Shown one piece after another: positions 17,301 to 26,859 of a DNA stretch of 38,025 bases. The position numbers and the translations under genes are program-made. This stretch comes from Candidatus Zhuqueibacterota bacterium (GTDB lineage Bacteria > Zhuqueibacterota > Zhuqueibacteria > Residuimicrobiales > JAFGEC01). The stretch is from contig JAFGEC010000070.1 in assembly GCA_016931775.1 (NCBI GenBank), forward strand, positions 1-38,025. Direction: 5' to 3'. The notes under the pieces are model-generated. The model saw nothing but the letters and a program-made list of their open reading frames with translations. It ran no database searches and was not told the origin of the DNA. Position 1 is the first letter of the stretch. Each line of letters starts with the position of its first letter.

Positions 17301-17750
17301 AATAATAAAATTTGTGCCGCGCAAATCGATACCCCAGTTGGGGCTGTTGTTTATTTCAAGACATTCAATAATCCAGTAGGCAACGATACCGGAACCGCTC
17401 CAGGTTTCCAGCTCAAGAATACTGTTGTGTTTATTTTTTGAACCGGGCGAATAAAGGACCGTTCCGTTTTCACCACGCAGGGTGATAAACTCACTGCTCG
17501 TTCCGGAGGCTTCAATCCTCGCACCCGAATACTGACCGGCTGCGACGAGAATCGTGTCACCGGGATTTACATTTTCGACGGCATGCTGAATCGTAAGCCA
17601 GGGTAATGCAGGTATCCCTGGATTATTGTCCGAAGCGGACGGATGGTTGTTGTCCACGGAATAGGTAACTGCTTGTAACTGGTGGTATATGGATCCAGTC
17701 ATCATGCAGTATACAAAAATCAGATAGAGCGTCATTTTAAGTCGGTTCAT
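14343..17750 (-). CDS. Secreted protein with two parallel beta-helix domains and a C-terminal sorting domain
   Basis: A 1135-aa exported protein. After a signal peptide (MTLYLIFVYCMMTGSIYHQLQA) come two homologous right-handed beta-helix units, each opening with a DUF1565-like segment (DNNHPSASDNNPG...PWLTIQHAVENVNPGDTILVAAGQY near 30; NGDDNNAGTDPAQPWRTVQHAADMMTAGDSVIIKGGVY near 436). Each closes with PRPxGAxxDIGAYE (near 412 and 840). Many N/H/Y-rich coils (NNHVHHSG, NTIYGNGTGGG) are typical of polysaccharide lyases and NosD-like folds. A linker of about 200 residues leads to YSLFQNYPNPFNQNT and a FlgD/T9SS-type sorting domain (last ~90 residues) ending SKKLLLIR. Catalytic residues cannot be assigned. 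It may be a surface polysaccharide-binding or lyase-type protein. It lies 105 bases downstream of the next large secreted-protein gene and may share its transcript. Confidence 0.87.
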   Translation of the reverse strand: MNRLKMTLYLIFVYCMMTGSIYHQLQAVTYSVDNNHPSASDNNPGIPALPWLTIQHAVENVNPGDTILVAAGQYSGARIEASGTSSEFITLRGENGTVLYSPGSKNKHNSILELETWSGSGIVAYWIIECLEINNSPNWGIDLRGTNFIILRNNHVHHSGITGIFTAFTDSVVITENISHHNGEHGIYQSNSGDYPWIHHNTLYDNYACGIHMNGDESMGGDGEISYAIIETNTIYGNGTGGGAGINMDGVSHSVIRNNLLYNNHAGGITLYQIDGAVASNNNRILNNTIVMPDDGRWAVNLAHTGCINNKIFNNIIFTYHSWRGAIVIPTPALAGFESDYNIVINRFSTDDGNSVINLTAWQALGYDTHSFVSDPPQIFADHLQNDFHLKENSPAIDNGIQLPDVLFDIEKNPRPAGAAYDIGAYEFDSAPRIYYVATNGDDNNAGTDPAQPWRTVQHAADMMTAGDSVIIKGGVYNEQLSTVRDGNAQTGPIVFSHWPGETPIIDGTGVQTGQTGFNISHSYINLRGLEIRNWNNTGIWMTTGGYIKIYSCKVHNMPFGIGAADGVHDFVLDGVEIYNFDLYGFDASPSGGADCYNGTFRNCSAHSGRDNQQNVDGFALGHGTQQNFDFINCTAYDVFDGFDISSKNTSLERCLAYNCWNGCYKLWQDRIKLVNCIGYNADISIAELDWDGTPGCVSLINCTFFNSGVYTIWVENLQDTLKMSNCILSGGDNIGLAFEQMGSLNYFGDYNLFHNDNTSRAIAVAYTDEFSIDQIQNGTWTAYSGQDAFSIASTDINNIFKNSTQEDFTPAADGLLIDNGTVQNAPSVDFDNNPRPVGAGIDIGAYELQFTQVYYNFPNAGWYLVSLAVQPENSSVAQLFPQAYDGIAYLWDTASSAYTTVENMLTGIGYWLYFDQAVNYWVSGSPIQEYTIIIPSPGWASIGSLTEIVTFADPEDTPDASILLPAFSWNHTLSTYTATETLNPTEGQWIAVSQPCTLTVSLNGGALGKHSSTQSQDFIKIYGQNPPTPPAISTIKNVVIHPSDYSLFQNYPNPFNQNTNISFELPSSSTVKLTIHNIAGQPIKTLLHTTLMSGLHKLNWDGTDLNGKAAPSGVYIIRMETAQFSESKKLLLIR

Positions 17751-17855
17751 AGATGTATCCGGAAATAATAAATGATGATATTATTATAAATAATATAAAA
17801 ACGGTACCACAATGTGCGTGATTCAGGTCAAAATCAAAAAGCGACGGATGTTTTT

Positions 17856-20800
17856 CTATTTTAACTTGAGCAGTTTTCGGATCTTTTTCTCGTTTCCGCA
17901 CGTAAGGCGGTAAAAATAGAGACCCGAACTGACCTGAATGCCGTTATCATCGAGCCCATCCCAGACGAGTTGATGGTATCCCGCCTGCGCGGGCTGATGA
18001 TAAAGTGTTCGAAGCTTTCGTCCCGTTGCATCATAAACCGACAGGTCAACAGTTCCCATGCTGTTATCCGGGAGGGTGAATTCTATCGTTGTCGAAGGAT
18101 TGAAAGGATTCGGGTAATTCTGTTTTAAATCGAACTGTTTTGGTGTTTGAACGGTCACTGTTACAACGGGTGAATACTTAAATGCTCCATCTGTATCAAT
18201 CTGTTTCAAACGATAGGAACATTCATGCATCTCAGCCGTTATCGTATCGGTATGCGCATATTGACGAAAGCCGGAGATGGTGCCGTTACCCTGAATGAAC
18301 GTAATTTGTTGCCAGTTATCCGTATGGTTTATGGATCTTTGGACCGAAAAACCTAAATTATTGTATTCGCTGGCAGTGGACCATTTTAAAAGTATATTAT
18401 CGGCTGATTGTGAGGCTGTGAAAGCGAAAAGTTCGATTGGAACCGTTTTAGATGCGAATATTTCATTTTTTTGATTTGCAGGAACCCGGACAAATTTTTT
18501 CTCACTTCCGTCGGTAAATACCGCTTTGATATCGCAAAAGTTGTTTTTACCGAGACCGAAATGAAGCGCGGTTTGATTTTGACTCATATATGCGTAATTC
18601 GATATGGATTCCTGATAACCCAATAGATGTTCTGCCTGATCCATACATCCTGGCTCATATATGTACACTTTGGTGCCGATGCCACCATAGTCTCCTTTGG
18701 GTCCGAAACATAAAATATCAATATAATAATTAGAGTTAGCTATTCTGTTTTCAAGCAAAAAATTCTGACCATAACGGCAGGCGATATAAAAGTCAATATC
18801 CCCGTCGTTTTCCAGGTCACCATAGGCGGCAGCCCGGGGATCATCCCCCGGTATATTTACGCCGCTGTTGGAAGCCAATTCAAAAAAACCGGCACCATTG
18901 TTTAAATACAGCTCCGGACGTGCGCCGGGTTGTTTCACATTGTTTCTGACCAGCAACATATCCTTATCCGTATCATTATCGACATCACCGAGTGATGCAG
19001 TATAACCACTTACTTTAATATTTTGTATTATTGTACGATCGGTAAAATAACCGTTTCCGTTGTTGAAAAAGACATAAAGGTACGGCAAACTTGAACTGCC
19101 GCTGGCGGAAAAATTCATCACTATAAGGTCCAGGTCGGCATCATTATCGATATCTATAAAGGTCGGTCCGTGAGATCTTCCATCCACAGCAACACCACGT
19201 GCTGCCGCTTGTTCGGTAAAGTTCCCCGTACCGTCATTAATAAACAACCAATTAGGAGCCGGTAAACTGCCATCTTTTCGCCGTGCGACGTAAATGTCTA
19301 CATCGCCGTCGTTGTCGATGTCAGACGACGCTACACCTTGCTGGCCGAATATATTTATATCCTCTTCCGGCCCCGCCAGCCCTCGATCTGCCTTCGTCAT
19401 GCGGCCGGTGCCGTCGTTAATGTATAAAACGTTTTTTGCCCCCCAGTTGGCAATATAGAGGTCCATGTCGCCGTCATTCTCGATGTCCAGCGCCACGGTA
19501 CCACGGCTATGACTGTTATCATTAATAATACCCGCCCAGTCGGTAATGTTACTAAAGTACCCATTGCCTAAATTTCGATAGAGAGAATTTCGGCCGATAA
19601 TACTTCCATCAAGAGTTTGTGGTTCGTTGGAAAAAAAGGCGTCCGGATCGCCATCGTTATCAAAATCGGCCGAAACGACAGCGTGACTTAAACCCTCATC
19701 GTTTGTGCCACGTCGCTGAGCTTCGTTAAGGAACCTGTTTTTGGTTTGATTGATATACAAGAGGTCCTGGGTAACGAAATTGCTTGTTGCATTGGTGACG
19801 AAAAAGTCGATCAATCCATCCAGGTTAACATCCACAAAAGTGACGCCATGACCATAACCGTCGGGTGAAAATCCGTTGGTGTTGGAGCTGTTTGTGATAT
19901 CGACGAACAAAGGAGTCGATTCACCTTGCAGGGTGGTAAATGTATTGTCGCCACTAAGCCCTAAATTACCGCTGACGTCTTTGGATACAACCCGGAAATG
20001 GTAGGTTGTCTTCGGCAGTAAATTTGTGCATGTTTGTGAATGTCCTGTGACCATACCGGCATCGTAAGTCGTTGTGTTTCCATAATCCTTTGTTTGTCCG
20101 AAATCAATCTGTGAATCAGCCGGTTCATCTGTTTGCCATGTTATTGTTGCCGTTGTTGCGGTTACATTTATCACCTTCACATTGGAAATTTGCGGCGCCT
20201 GGGCGTCATTTTCAGATGTAGGTGTAATCAGCCGGCAATAATCAAAATCAGCGATTACAGGCACATTTCCCCATGTTTTTATTATCAATCCCACGTCCGT
20301 CGGTTCCAGATCGTTTTCATACGATCCGACACTGATCCATGAAGTAGCGCCACGCTTTTTGTATTTAAAAGTGTACCGAATCCCTTCTTTTTTAATACAA
20401 AGATCGACGGTTTTCCCCCCGCTGTAAGTGGCATTCAATAAACCTTCCAGGCCCGTTCGGGAAACTCTCAATAAACTTGTTCCCCTGCTGAAACCCCAGT
20501 AGATTAAATCAAACCGGGAAAAATAAATCATCAAGCCGACATGCAGCTTATCGCCGGCAAAATATGTCAACTCGACACTGGTTTGGACTTCCCAATCTCC
20601 ACCTTTCAGTTTCCTCTGTAATTGAGGGGCATCGTCTGCGTTATACCAGTGATCGTATTCATCAGATGCGGGTACATTCATTCGTATGTATCCGGGACGT
20701 TCGGTAAAATTAAAGTTCGGCCCTGTTTTTGGGATGTATTCAGTAAAGCCATAAAGATTTTGCGATTCAAATTCTTCATCTATCATAATGTTCCCCGATA

Positions 20801-22667
20801 TCGGAATAGAGAAGGTGGGATCGTCGGGATCGTTACTTGAGATTAAAATATCGGCCTGTTTTGGTACGGAGGATTCCGGGGAAAATCCGACCGTCAAAAT
20901 CCGTGATTCATTGCCCTCGATACTGAAAGGAGGCGTTAAACCGATAATGGTAAATTCGTCCGCATCCGGACCATCCAGTTCAACTGCGGATACCTCCAAT
21001 TCCTGAAATCCCTTATTGGCGAGATTTATATTTGTGGTTGAGGTCTGTCCTGTTGTAATATAACCGAAATCATAAAAATCCGGTGTCGCGTGAATATTCG
21101 GTTCATCTGATGTCGTATGAAGGTAAATGATCAGATCATCGGTAAACCGCGGAAAAGTAATTGATTCAACGATTGATCCCTGAATATCGGTTTTTTTAAA
21201 GTTGGGAAACCAGTTACCTGTAGACGGATCGTAAAATTCAGCAGTAAAGGTCCCGGGAGGCAAATTCAGTCTAATGATACCTATATCCGTCGTAACACCC
21301 GTTGTCTGATTCGCCAGGTAAACCACAATTTCCTGGTCCGATGCCAGAATAAATTCATAATTACTGGCGGGATCGTTCAAGATCATGTTATCGGCGGGTT
21401 CAAGTTTCCAGTATTCGGTGCTTTCCCAAAAGGGTCGTATGTATTGCAGGAATTCATAACCGGGACCGTTATAAGAAAGGTCTTTGATTCCCTCGTTTCC
21501 CTCATAAGAGTGGTAATTCCAATGGGCGCCGCCTATGTTCCAGGTCCAATATTGTTTCCGCCGTGCGATGCCGTCGTTATTATTGTGACGGAATTCACGG
21601 CCGGTTTCGTCACACCACCCCGGCTTTCCATAAGTTGTAATGGTACGTGCAATCGTGTAAATTTTCGTTAAAAGGACGTTATCGCCCCTGCAATAGTGGT
21701 TGATTGCAACGTCAACCCAGTTATCCCTCGGCCAAGCTGCATCCTCGGTGGTCGTAAATGAAGGCGCAACGAGATGGTTAAACGGATCGTTGGCCTGCAG
21801 ATATTCTCCCATCTGTTTTTGATATTCATATTCGTAATCCACTTCGTTGAATGTCTGCCATAAAATGATTGAAGTGAATGCCGACAACCGGGCGAGTATG
21901 TAATCCATGTATCGTTGCGTATCCGCCCATTCCAGGATCGGGCCCTTACGGCAAAAAATCATAAGTTCTGAATAAACTTCTTTACTGCCGGCATAAGCAA
22001 TAATGTCCTCTGTTTTACGCCATTGTTCGATATCGAATCGTGTATAATCCGGATTATCCCTCGTTCCGCCCCAGGGCCATACGTCCGCTTCCAGATCGGT
22101 TTCGTGCGAATAACCCTCGAGGCCATAGCGGATACAATTGGTCTTTCGAGGCGGCAATTTATCGATTTGACCCTTGTAAATATTTTCGGGCATGTCGGCT
22201 ATCAGTGTTGCTGATTGGGAACAGATAAACAAATGTTCCCCGGTGGTGAATTTGAAATGCGTCGGATATGCGGGATCGGCGATGATGAATCCATGACGGC
22301 CGCTGTAAATGACGTTGAAACTTCCTGAAAAGGTTTCCGTACCGTCCGGATCCTGATAGGTAATCTGGTAGCTGTGCTGGCCGATAACCGACGGCGTAAA
22401 TCGAATCTTGAACAGCGTGCCGTTCGCGGCATCACAGAAACCGTTTACGCTCGTTGTATTATCCTGTGGATCGGTAATAGCACCGGTCACATTGACCTGT
22501 GTGAAAGGATTGGATACGACCGGTCCAATGACAGTTAGACATATTTCAACCACATCAAAGGTTTTAAAAGATGACGAATGGTTGTTTTTGGTCACTGTTC
22601 TTGAAAATAATATAACCGGTGCGGTAAGGATTAAATACAAAAGCAGAGTAAAAAAATTTCGATTCAT
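17856..22667 (-). CDS. Giant secreted multidomain protein: DUF5060 + TIM-barrel glycosidase-like + FG-GAP/ASPIC + sorting domain
   Basis: A 1603-aa exported protein. Domains in order, with rough residues: signal peptide (1-24); DUF5060-like beta-sandwich (30-115); TIM-barrel glycosidase-like region (125-520), with the clan GH-A style acid/base NE pair in WQTFNEVDYE (Glu275) and a possible nucleophile in GWCDETGRE (Glu354); HYDIN/choice-of-anchor-D Ig-like domain (525-627); a concanavalin-like sandwich (630-815); fibronectin type III/PapD-like domain (820-912). Then come at least six FG-GAP/VCBS calcium-loop repeats of the D.DNDGD.D type (about 930-1290), an ASPIC/UnbV domain (about 1318-1400), and a terminal NYPNPFNPSTTIEF sorting domain (1515-1603). 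The first half suggests a polysaccharide-degrading or -binding enzyme, the second half a beta-propeller adhesion module. The substrate is unknown, and catalytic roles are inferred from motif position only. Confidence 0.85.
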   Translation of the reverse strand: MNRNFFTLLLYLILTAPVILFSRTVTKNNHSSSFKTFDVVEICLTVIGPVVSNPFTQVNVTGAITDPQDNTTSVNGFCDAANGTLFKIRFTPSVIGQHSYQITYQDPDGTETFSGSFNVIYSGRHGFIIADPAYPTHFKFTTGEHLFICSQSATLIADMPENIYKGQIDKLPPRKTNCIRYGLEGYSHETDLEADVWPWGGTRDNPDYTRFDIEQWRKTEDIIAYAGSKEVYSELMIFCRKGPILEWADTQRYMDYILARLSAFTSIILWQTFNEVDYEYEYQKQMGEYLQANDPFNHLVAPSFTTTEDAAWPRDNWVDVAINHYCRGDNVLLTKIYTIARTITTYGKPGWCDETGREFRHNNNDGIARRKQYWTWNIGGAHWNYHSYEGNEGIKDLSYNGPGYEFLQYIRPFWESTEYWKLEPADNMILNDPASNYEFILASDQEIVVYLANQTTGVTTDIGIIRLNLPPGTFTAEFYDPSTGNWFPNFKKTDIQGSIVESITFPRFTDDLIIYLHTTSDEPNIHATPDFYDFGYITTGQTSTTNINLANKGFQELEVSAVELDGPDADEFTIIGLTPPFSIEGNESRILTVGFSPESSVPKQADILISSNDPDDPTFSIPISGNIMIDEEFESQNLYGFTEYIPKTGPNFNFTERPGYIRMNVPASDEYDHWYNADDAPQLQRKLKGGDWEVQTSVELTYFAGDKLHVGLMIYFSRFDLIYWGFSRGTSLLRVSRTGLEGLLNATYSGGKTVDLCIKKEGIRYTFKYKKRGATSWISVGSYENDLEPTDVGLIIKTWGNVPVIADFDYCRLITPTSENDAQAPQISNVKVINVTATTATITWQTDEPADSQIDFGQTKDYGNTTTYDAGMVTGHSQTCTNLLPKTTYHFRVVSKDVSGNLGLSGDNTFTTLQGESTPLFVDITNSSNTNGFSPDGYGHGVTFVDVNLDGLIDFFVTNATSNFVTQDLLYINQTKNRFLNEAQRRGTNDEGLSHAVVSADFDNDGDPDAFFSNEPQTLDGSIIGRNSLYRNLGNGYFSNITDWAGIINDNSHSRGTVALDIENDGDMDLYIANWGAKNVLYINDGTGRMTKADRGLAGPEEDINIFGQQGVASSDIDNDGDVDIYVARRKDGSLPAPNWLFINDGTGNFTEQAAARGVAVDGRSHGPTFIDIDNDADLDLIVMNFSASGSSSLPYLYVFFNNGNGYFTDRTIIQNIKVSGYTASLGDVDNDTDKDMLLVRNNVKQPGARPELYLNNGAGFFELASNSGVNIPGDDPRAAAYGDLENDGDIDFYIACRYGQNFLLENRIANSNYYIDILCFGPKGDYGGIGTKVYIYEPGCMDQAEHLLGYQESISNYAYMSQNQTALHFGLGKNNFCDIKAVFTDGSEKKFVRVPANQKNEIFASKTVPIELFAFTASQSADNILLKWSTASEYNNLGFSVQRSINHTDNWQQITFIQGNGTISGFRQYAHTDTITAEMHECSYRLKQIDTDGAFKYSPVVTVTVQTPKQFDLKQNYPNPFNPSTTIEFTLPDNSMGTVDLSVYDATGRKLRTLYHQPAQAGYHQLVWDGLDDNGIQVSSGLYFYRLTCGNEKKIRKLLKLK

Positions 22668-22830
22668 ATGTATTGTTCCGGCCTATAATAATCGCTCAAT
22701 ATCGTATTATTTGTATAATATACTCACCAATTGGTCATTTTGAGTACAAAGGTGTATCACAAGAAAGCAAAATACGACACTTTTTTTATTTTCTTGTTAG
22801 ATCATGCAATTTTTATGCCGAAATTTTACA

Positions 22831-23766
22831 CTACTCATAAAGGGTTGTTGATAGATATCGTTCACCCGAATCGGGAAGAATAACCACAATCTGTTTGTCT
22901 TTGAATTCCTCTAATCCTGCCAAACGGGCAGCAACTGCTGTGGCAGCCCCGGATGAAATTCCGGCTAGAATTCCTTCCTCCTTTGCCAGTCGGGTTGCAT
23001 ATTCAAATGCTTCTTCATTGGAAACCGTTTCGATACGGTCAACGAGTTCCAAATCCAATACTTTGGGCACAAATCCTGCACCGATTCCCTGAATTTTATG
23101 AGCACCGGGTTTTACCGGCAATCCGGCTCGTGCTTGTGTCAGTACGGGACTATCCTGTGGCTCCACGGCAACAGTCGTTATTGGTTTTTTGCAGGTATAT
23201 TTTATATATCTGGAAATTCCCGTGATCGTACCACCTGTTCCCACACCTGCAACAAGAACGTCGATCCCGCCATCCGTGTCTTTCCAGATTTCCGGTGCGG
23301 TGGTTTGTTCGTGTATTCGTGGATTTGCAGGATTTTCAAATTGCTGAAGCAGAACGTAATTTGGATCGCTGTTGACGATTTCCTCCGCTTTTTCAATGGC
23401 TCCCTTCATCCCTTTTTCCGCCGGTGTGAGTATCAACTGAGCCCCGAATGCCTGCAGGATTTTTCGTCGTTCCAGACTCATACTCTCGGGCATGGTAAGG
23501 CATAATTTATAACCTCTTGCAGCTGATGTATATGCCAGCGCTATGCCGGTGTTGCCGCTGGTGGGCTCAATAATAATATTGTCCGGTTTTAAAATACCAC
23601 GTTTTTCCGCGTCCCAAATCATTGAGGCGCCGATACGGCATTTGATCGAATACGCAGGATTCCTCCCTTCAATTTTAACCAAAACCGTGGTTCCGTTCGG
23701 CGGAATCCGGTTTAATTTTACCAAGGGAGTGTGTCCGATGCTGAGGGAATTATCATTGTAATACAT
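22831..23766 (-). CDS. cysK: Cysteine synthase A (O-acetylserine sulfhydrylase)
   Basis: A 311-aa PLP fold-type II enzyme making cysteine from O-acetylserine and sulfide. It shows GHTPLVKLN at the N-terminus, the PLP Schiff-base lysine Lys42 in [10 protein letters not shown], the substrate loop [12 protein letters not shown] (residues 67-78), the phosphate-binding loop [18 protein letters not shown], and the C-terminal GISSGAA and [10 protein letters not shown]. The usual PGSSVKDR-like motif reads NPAYSIKCR, so the normally acidic position after Lys is Cys. ATG at 23766 has GAGG five bases upstream. It is the last gene of the rrf2-metY-metX-metW-cysK run, 12 bases after metW, consistent with a sulfur-assimilation operon. 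Confidence 0.93.
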   Translation of the reverse strand: MYYNDNSLSIGHTPLVKLNRIPPNGTTVLVKIEGRNPAYSIKCRIGASMIWDAEKRGILKPDNIIIEPTSGNTGIALAYTSAARGYKLCLTMPESMSLERRKILQAFGAQLILTPAEKGMKGAIEKAEEIVNSDPNYVLLQQFENPANPRIHEQTTAPEIWKDTDGGIDVLVAGVGTGGTITGISRYIKYTCKKPITTVAVEPQDSPVLTQARAGLPVKPGAHKIQGIGAGFVPKVLDLELVDRIETVSNEEAFEYATRLAKEEGILAGISSGAATAVAARLAGLEEFKDKQIVVILPDSGERYLSTTLYE

Positions 23767-23778
23767 AAAGACCTCGCT

Positions 23779-24399
23779 TTATCCAGAGTGACTTTGCAGG
23801 GTGAAAATTGCCAGCTCTGCGTAAAAGTTTGAAAACAGATTGGCCATGGTACTGTTTTTACGCTGCTTCAAGATATTTATCTGTTTTTTAATTTGAATTT
23901 TATTCGTTTTGCAAAAATATTTAAAATCTTTAATCGTTGTCAGATGAATATTGGGCGTGTTGTACCATTCATACGGTAATACCTTGGTTTTCGGCATTCG
24001 TCCGGTAAGAAGCAGAAAAAATCTCACTTTCCAGTATCCGAAATTCGGCACACTGATGATGATTGTTCTTCCCACCCGCAGCATTTCTTTTAACAGAACA
24101 TCGGGCTTTTTAACCTCCTGAATGGTCACACTAAGTATGATATAATCAAATGATTGATCGGGAAAATCAAGCAATCCCTCATCAATATCTGCGTGCATAA
24201 CAGGAACACCTTTACTGATGCATTGATAAATGGATTTTTCATTTATTTCAACGCCCTGTCCGTATACGTTTTTTTCCCTGATCAGACTTTGTAAAAGCTC
24301 TCCCGATCCGCAACCTAAATCCAGTACCGAGCTTTTAGCCGGTATAAAGCCGGAAATGAGTTTGAGGTCCAGTCTGTTGGGATTTTTGATATCTTTCAT
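23779..24399 (-). CDS. metW: Methionine biosynthesis protein MetW, methyltransferase fold
   Basis: A 206-aa protein of the MetW family, which commonly accompanies MetX and is thought to support homoserine O-acetylation. It has the class I methyltransferase nucleotide-binding motif [15 protein letters not shown] (about residues 25-39), the acidic loop GQGVEINE, and family-specific stretches [20 protein letters not shown] and [45 protein letters not shown]. The start overlaps the metX stop by four bases (ATGA at 24396-24399), so the two are translationally coupled. No methyl acceptor is established for the family. Confidence 0.93.
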   Translation of the reverse strand: MKDIKNPNRLDLKLISGFIPAKSSVLDLGCGSGELLQSLIREKNVYGQGVEINEKSIYQCISKGVPVMHADIDEGLLDFPDQSFDYIILSVTIQEVKKPDVLLKEMLRVGRTIIISVPNFGYWKVRFFLLLTGRMPKTKVLPYEWYNTPNIHLTTIKDFKYFCKTNKIQIKKQINILKQRKNSTMANLFSNFYAELAIFTLQSHSG

Positions 24400-25550
24400 T
24401 TTTCAGCCTTTTCATATACGAACGAAATAAAATCGGCCACCATTTTTTCCATGTCGTTGTTACGAAGCAGAAAGGCGTCGTGACCATAGCGGGATGGTAT
24501 TTCGCAAAATGATACGTTTTTGCGGTTAATTTGCAGCGCCCGGACAATTTCTCTGGATTGGGAGGTCGGAAACAGCCAATCCGAGGAAAACGATATAACC
24601 AGAAATTTGGCCTGAACGTTTTTAAATGCGTTTTTTAATGAACCGTGTTCGCGGGCCAGGTCATAATAATTTATGGCTTTGGTGATGTACAAATATGTGT
24701 TGGCATCAAATCGTTTAATAAAGCTCTCGCCCTGATAACGCAAATAGCTCTCAACCTGAAAATCCATGGAAAAATCAAAACCATAGCGTTCTTTTTCTAC
24801 CAGGGTACGTCCGAATTTTTCGTGCATGGATTCTTCGCTGAGATATGTGATGTGGGCGAGCATGCGTGCAACAGCCAGACCCTGTGCGGGAATTTTGTTT
24901 GTATCGTTGTAATTACCTTTTTGCCAGTTTGCATCAGCAAAAATAGCCTGGCGACCCACCTCGTCAAATGCAATGCCCTGGGCACTCAGCCGGCTCGACG
25001 TGGCCATGGGAATCGCCGAGGCCACCATATCCGGGTACTTGATTGTCCAGTCAAGTGCCTGCATACCTCCCATGGAGCCGCCAATAATTGTCAATAATTT
25101 TTTAATACCCAGAAAATCCACAAGACTTTTTTGAGCTTTCACCATATCACCGATGGTCACGACAGGAAAGCTGAGATTGTAGGGTTTACCGGTTGCGGGA
25201 TTGATGGATGTGGGGCCTGTGGATCCTTTACAACCGCCGATCACATTTGAACACACGACATAGTATTTGTCCGTGTCCAGAGGCTTGCCGGGACCCACCA
25301 TAAAATCCCACCAGCCCGGTTTTTTGTCGCTTTTTTTAAAATAACCGGCCACATGGGCATCGCCGGAAAGAGCATGGGTTACCAGAATGGCGTTATTACC
25401 ATTTGAATTCAGTGAGCCGTAGGTTTCGTAGGCAAGGGTTACCGGGCTTATTTTTTCACCGCTCTCCAACTGCAAATAATCAGGAGACTGTGCAAAAGTA
25501 TAGCTGTGTGTTTTAACCCGTCCGACAGAATTATTTTCGTTATTATTCAC
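24396..25550 (-). CDS. metX: Homoserine O-acetyltransferase
   Basis: A 384-aa alpha/beta-hydrolase-fold acyltransferase that activates homoserine with acetyl-CoA in methionine synthesis. The nucleophile is Ser159 in [13 protein letters not shown]. The oxyanion region [16 protein letters not shown] and the family block [31 protein letters not shown] are clear. The catalytic Asp lies in [10 protein letters not shown] and His in RYGHDAFLL near the C-terminus. It lacks the C-terminal CBS domains found in some relatives. Acetyl versus succinyl specificity cannot be proved by eye, but the adjacent O-acetylhomoserine sulfhydrylase supports acetyl. It overlaps metY and metW by four bases each. Confidence 0.95.
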   Translation of the reverse strand: MNNNENNSVGRVKTHSYTFAQSPDYLQLESGEKISPVTLAYETYGSLNSNGNNAILVTHALSGDAHVAGYFKKSDKKPGWWDFMVGPGKPLDTDKYYVVCSNVIGGCKGSTGPTSINPATGKPYNLSFPVVTIGDMVKAQKSLVDFLGIKKLLTIIGGSMGGMQALDWTIKYPDMVASAIPMATSSRLSAQGIAFDEVGRQAIFADANWQKGNYNDTNKIPAQGLAVARMLAHITYLSEESMHEKFGRTLVEKERYGFDFSMDFQVESYLRYQGESFIKRFDANTYLYITKAINYYDLAREHGSLKNAFKNVQAKFLVISFSSDWLFPTSQSREIVRALQINRKNVSFCEIPSRYGHDAFLLRNNDMEKMVADFISFVYEKAEK

Positions 25551-26830
25551 TTTAATGCCTGCTCGATGTCATGAAGGATATCGTTTATATTTTCGATGCC
25601 GATGGAGAGCCGGATCAACTCCGGTTTCAGACCGCTTACCTCGAGTTGTTTTTCCGTTAACTGCGAGTGCGTGGTGCTGGCCGGATGAATGGCGAGGCTT
25701 TTGGCATCTCCGACATTGGCGAGATGTGAAATTAATTTTAAAGAGTTGATAAATTTTTCTCCGACTTTAATCCCGCCCTTTACGCCGAATACGACCATAC
25801 CTCCAAATCCATTCTTCAGGTACTTTTTTGCAACATCGTATGAGTCGTCGGCGGGTAATCCGGGGTATCTTACCCAATCGACCCGCGGGTGTTTGATGAG
25901 ATATTCGGCGACCCGGGCGGCATTTTGGCAGTGACGCTCCATCCTGAGCGGCAGGGTCTCAATGCCCTGTAAAAACACCCACGCGTTGTCCGGCGATATA
26001 CAGGCTCCCAGATTTCTCAGGGGTACCAGACGCATTCTGAGAATGAACGGACAAGAGGTCACATCTTTAAAATTATGCGCGTAACGGGCGTCGTGATAGC
26101 TTTTATCCGGTTCGTTATAAAGTGTAAATTTTTTATCGCTCCAGTCAAAATTTCCGGAATCAATCACAATCCCGCCGATGGCGGTGCCGTGCCCGCCAAG
26201 CCATTTGGTCAGGGAGTGGCAAACAATGTCGGCGCCGTATTCAAAAGGCCGAAGCAGCCAGGGTGTTGTAAATGTCGAATCCACAATAAGCGGCAAGTGA
26301 TATTTATGCGCAATTTCGGCGACCGGCTCAATATCGGTCACCTGTAAAACCGGATTGCCGATGGTTTCAATATAAATCCCTCGGGTTTTTTCCGTAATTG
26401 CGGCTTCAAAGGTTTCGGGCCGGGCCGGATCGGCAAATTTTACTGTTATGCCGAACTGCGGCAGGATGGTATCAAACATGGTGTATGTGCCGCCGTACAG
26501 ATTGTTGGCCGATACAATTTCGTCGCCCTGCCGGCAGATGTTGATGACGGTATTGTAAATCGCCGAGGTTCCGGAAGCAAAGGCCAGTGCACCTTGACCG
26601 CCTTCAAGGACCGCAAGACGGTTCTCCAGCACATCCTGGGTGGGATTGCCCAATCGTGTGTAAATATTGCCGGTGTCCTGCAGGGCAAAAAGATCGGCGG
26701 CGTGCTTTGTGTCTTTGAAAACATACGAGCTGGTACGATACACCGGAACCGCCCGGGCGAGGGTGGCGGGATCGGGTTTTTGACCGGCATGCAACGCCAG
26801 GGTTTCAAATGCATATTTATGATTTTTCAT
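25547..26830 (-). CDS. metY: O-acetylhomoserine sulfhydrylase
   Basis: A 427-aa PLP enzyme of the Cys/Met metabolism family that joins sulfide to O-acetylhomoserine to give homocysteine directly. The signatures are [31 protein letters not shown], the phosphate-binding [70 protein letters not shown] with the PLP Lys209, and [24 protein letters not shown]. The pattern and length (about 427 aa, longer than cystathionine synthase) favour MetY. Start ATG at 26830 follows AAGGAGAG. It overlaps metX by four bases and lies 29 bases after the Rrf2 regulator gene. Confidence 0.95.
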   Translation of the reverse strand: MKNHKYAFETLALHAGQKPDPATLARAVPVYRTSSYVFKDTKHAADLFALQDTGNIYTRLGNPTQDVLENRLAVLEGGQGALAFASGTSAIYNTVINICRQGDEIVSANNLYGGTYTMFDTILPQFGITVKFADPARPETFEAAITEKTRGIYIETIGNPVLQVTDIEPVAEIAHKYHLPLIVDSTFTTPWLLRPFEYGADIVCHSLTKWLGGHGTAIGGIVIDSGNFDWSDKKFTLYNEPDKSYHDARYAHNFKDVTSCPFILRMRLVPLRNLGACISPDNAWVFLQGIETLPLRMERHCQNAARVAEYLIKHPRVDWVRYPGLPADDSYDVAKKYLKNGFGGMVVFGVKGGIKVGEKFINSLKLISHLANVGDAKSLAIHPASTTHSQLTEKQLEVSGLKPELIRLSIGIENINDILHDIEQALK

Positions 26831-26859
26831 ATTTCTCTCCTTGTATATTCAGCGGGATT

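Noticed and set aside
22726-22735. Palindrome ACCAATTGGT upstream of the giant secreted-protein gene
   Set aside because: A 10-bp palindrome is too short to call as an operator without conservation.
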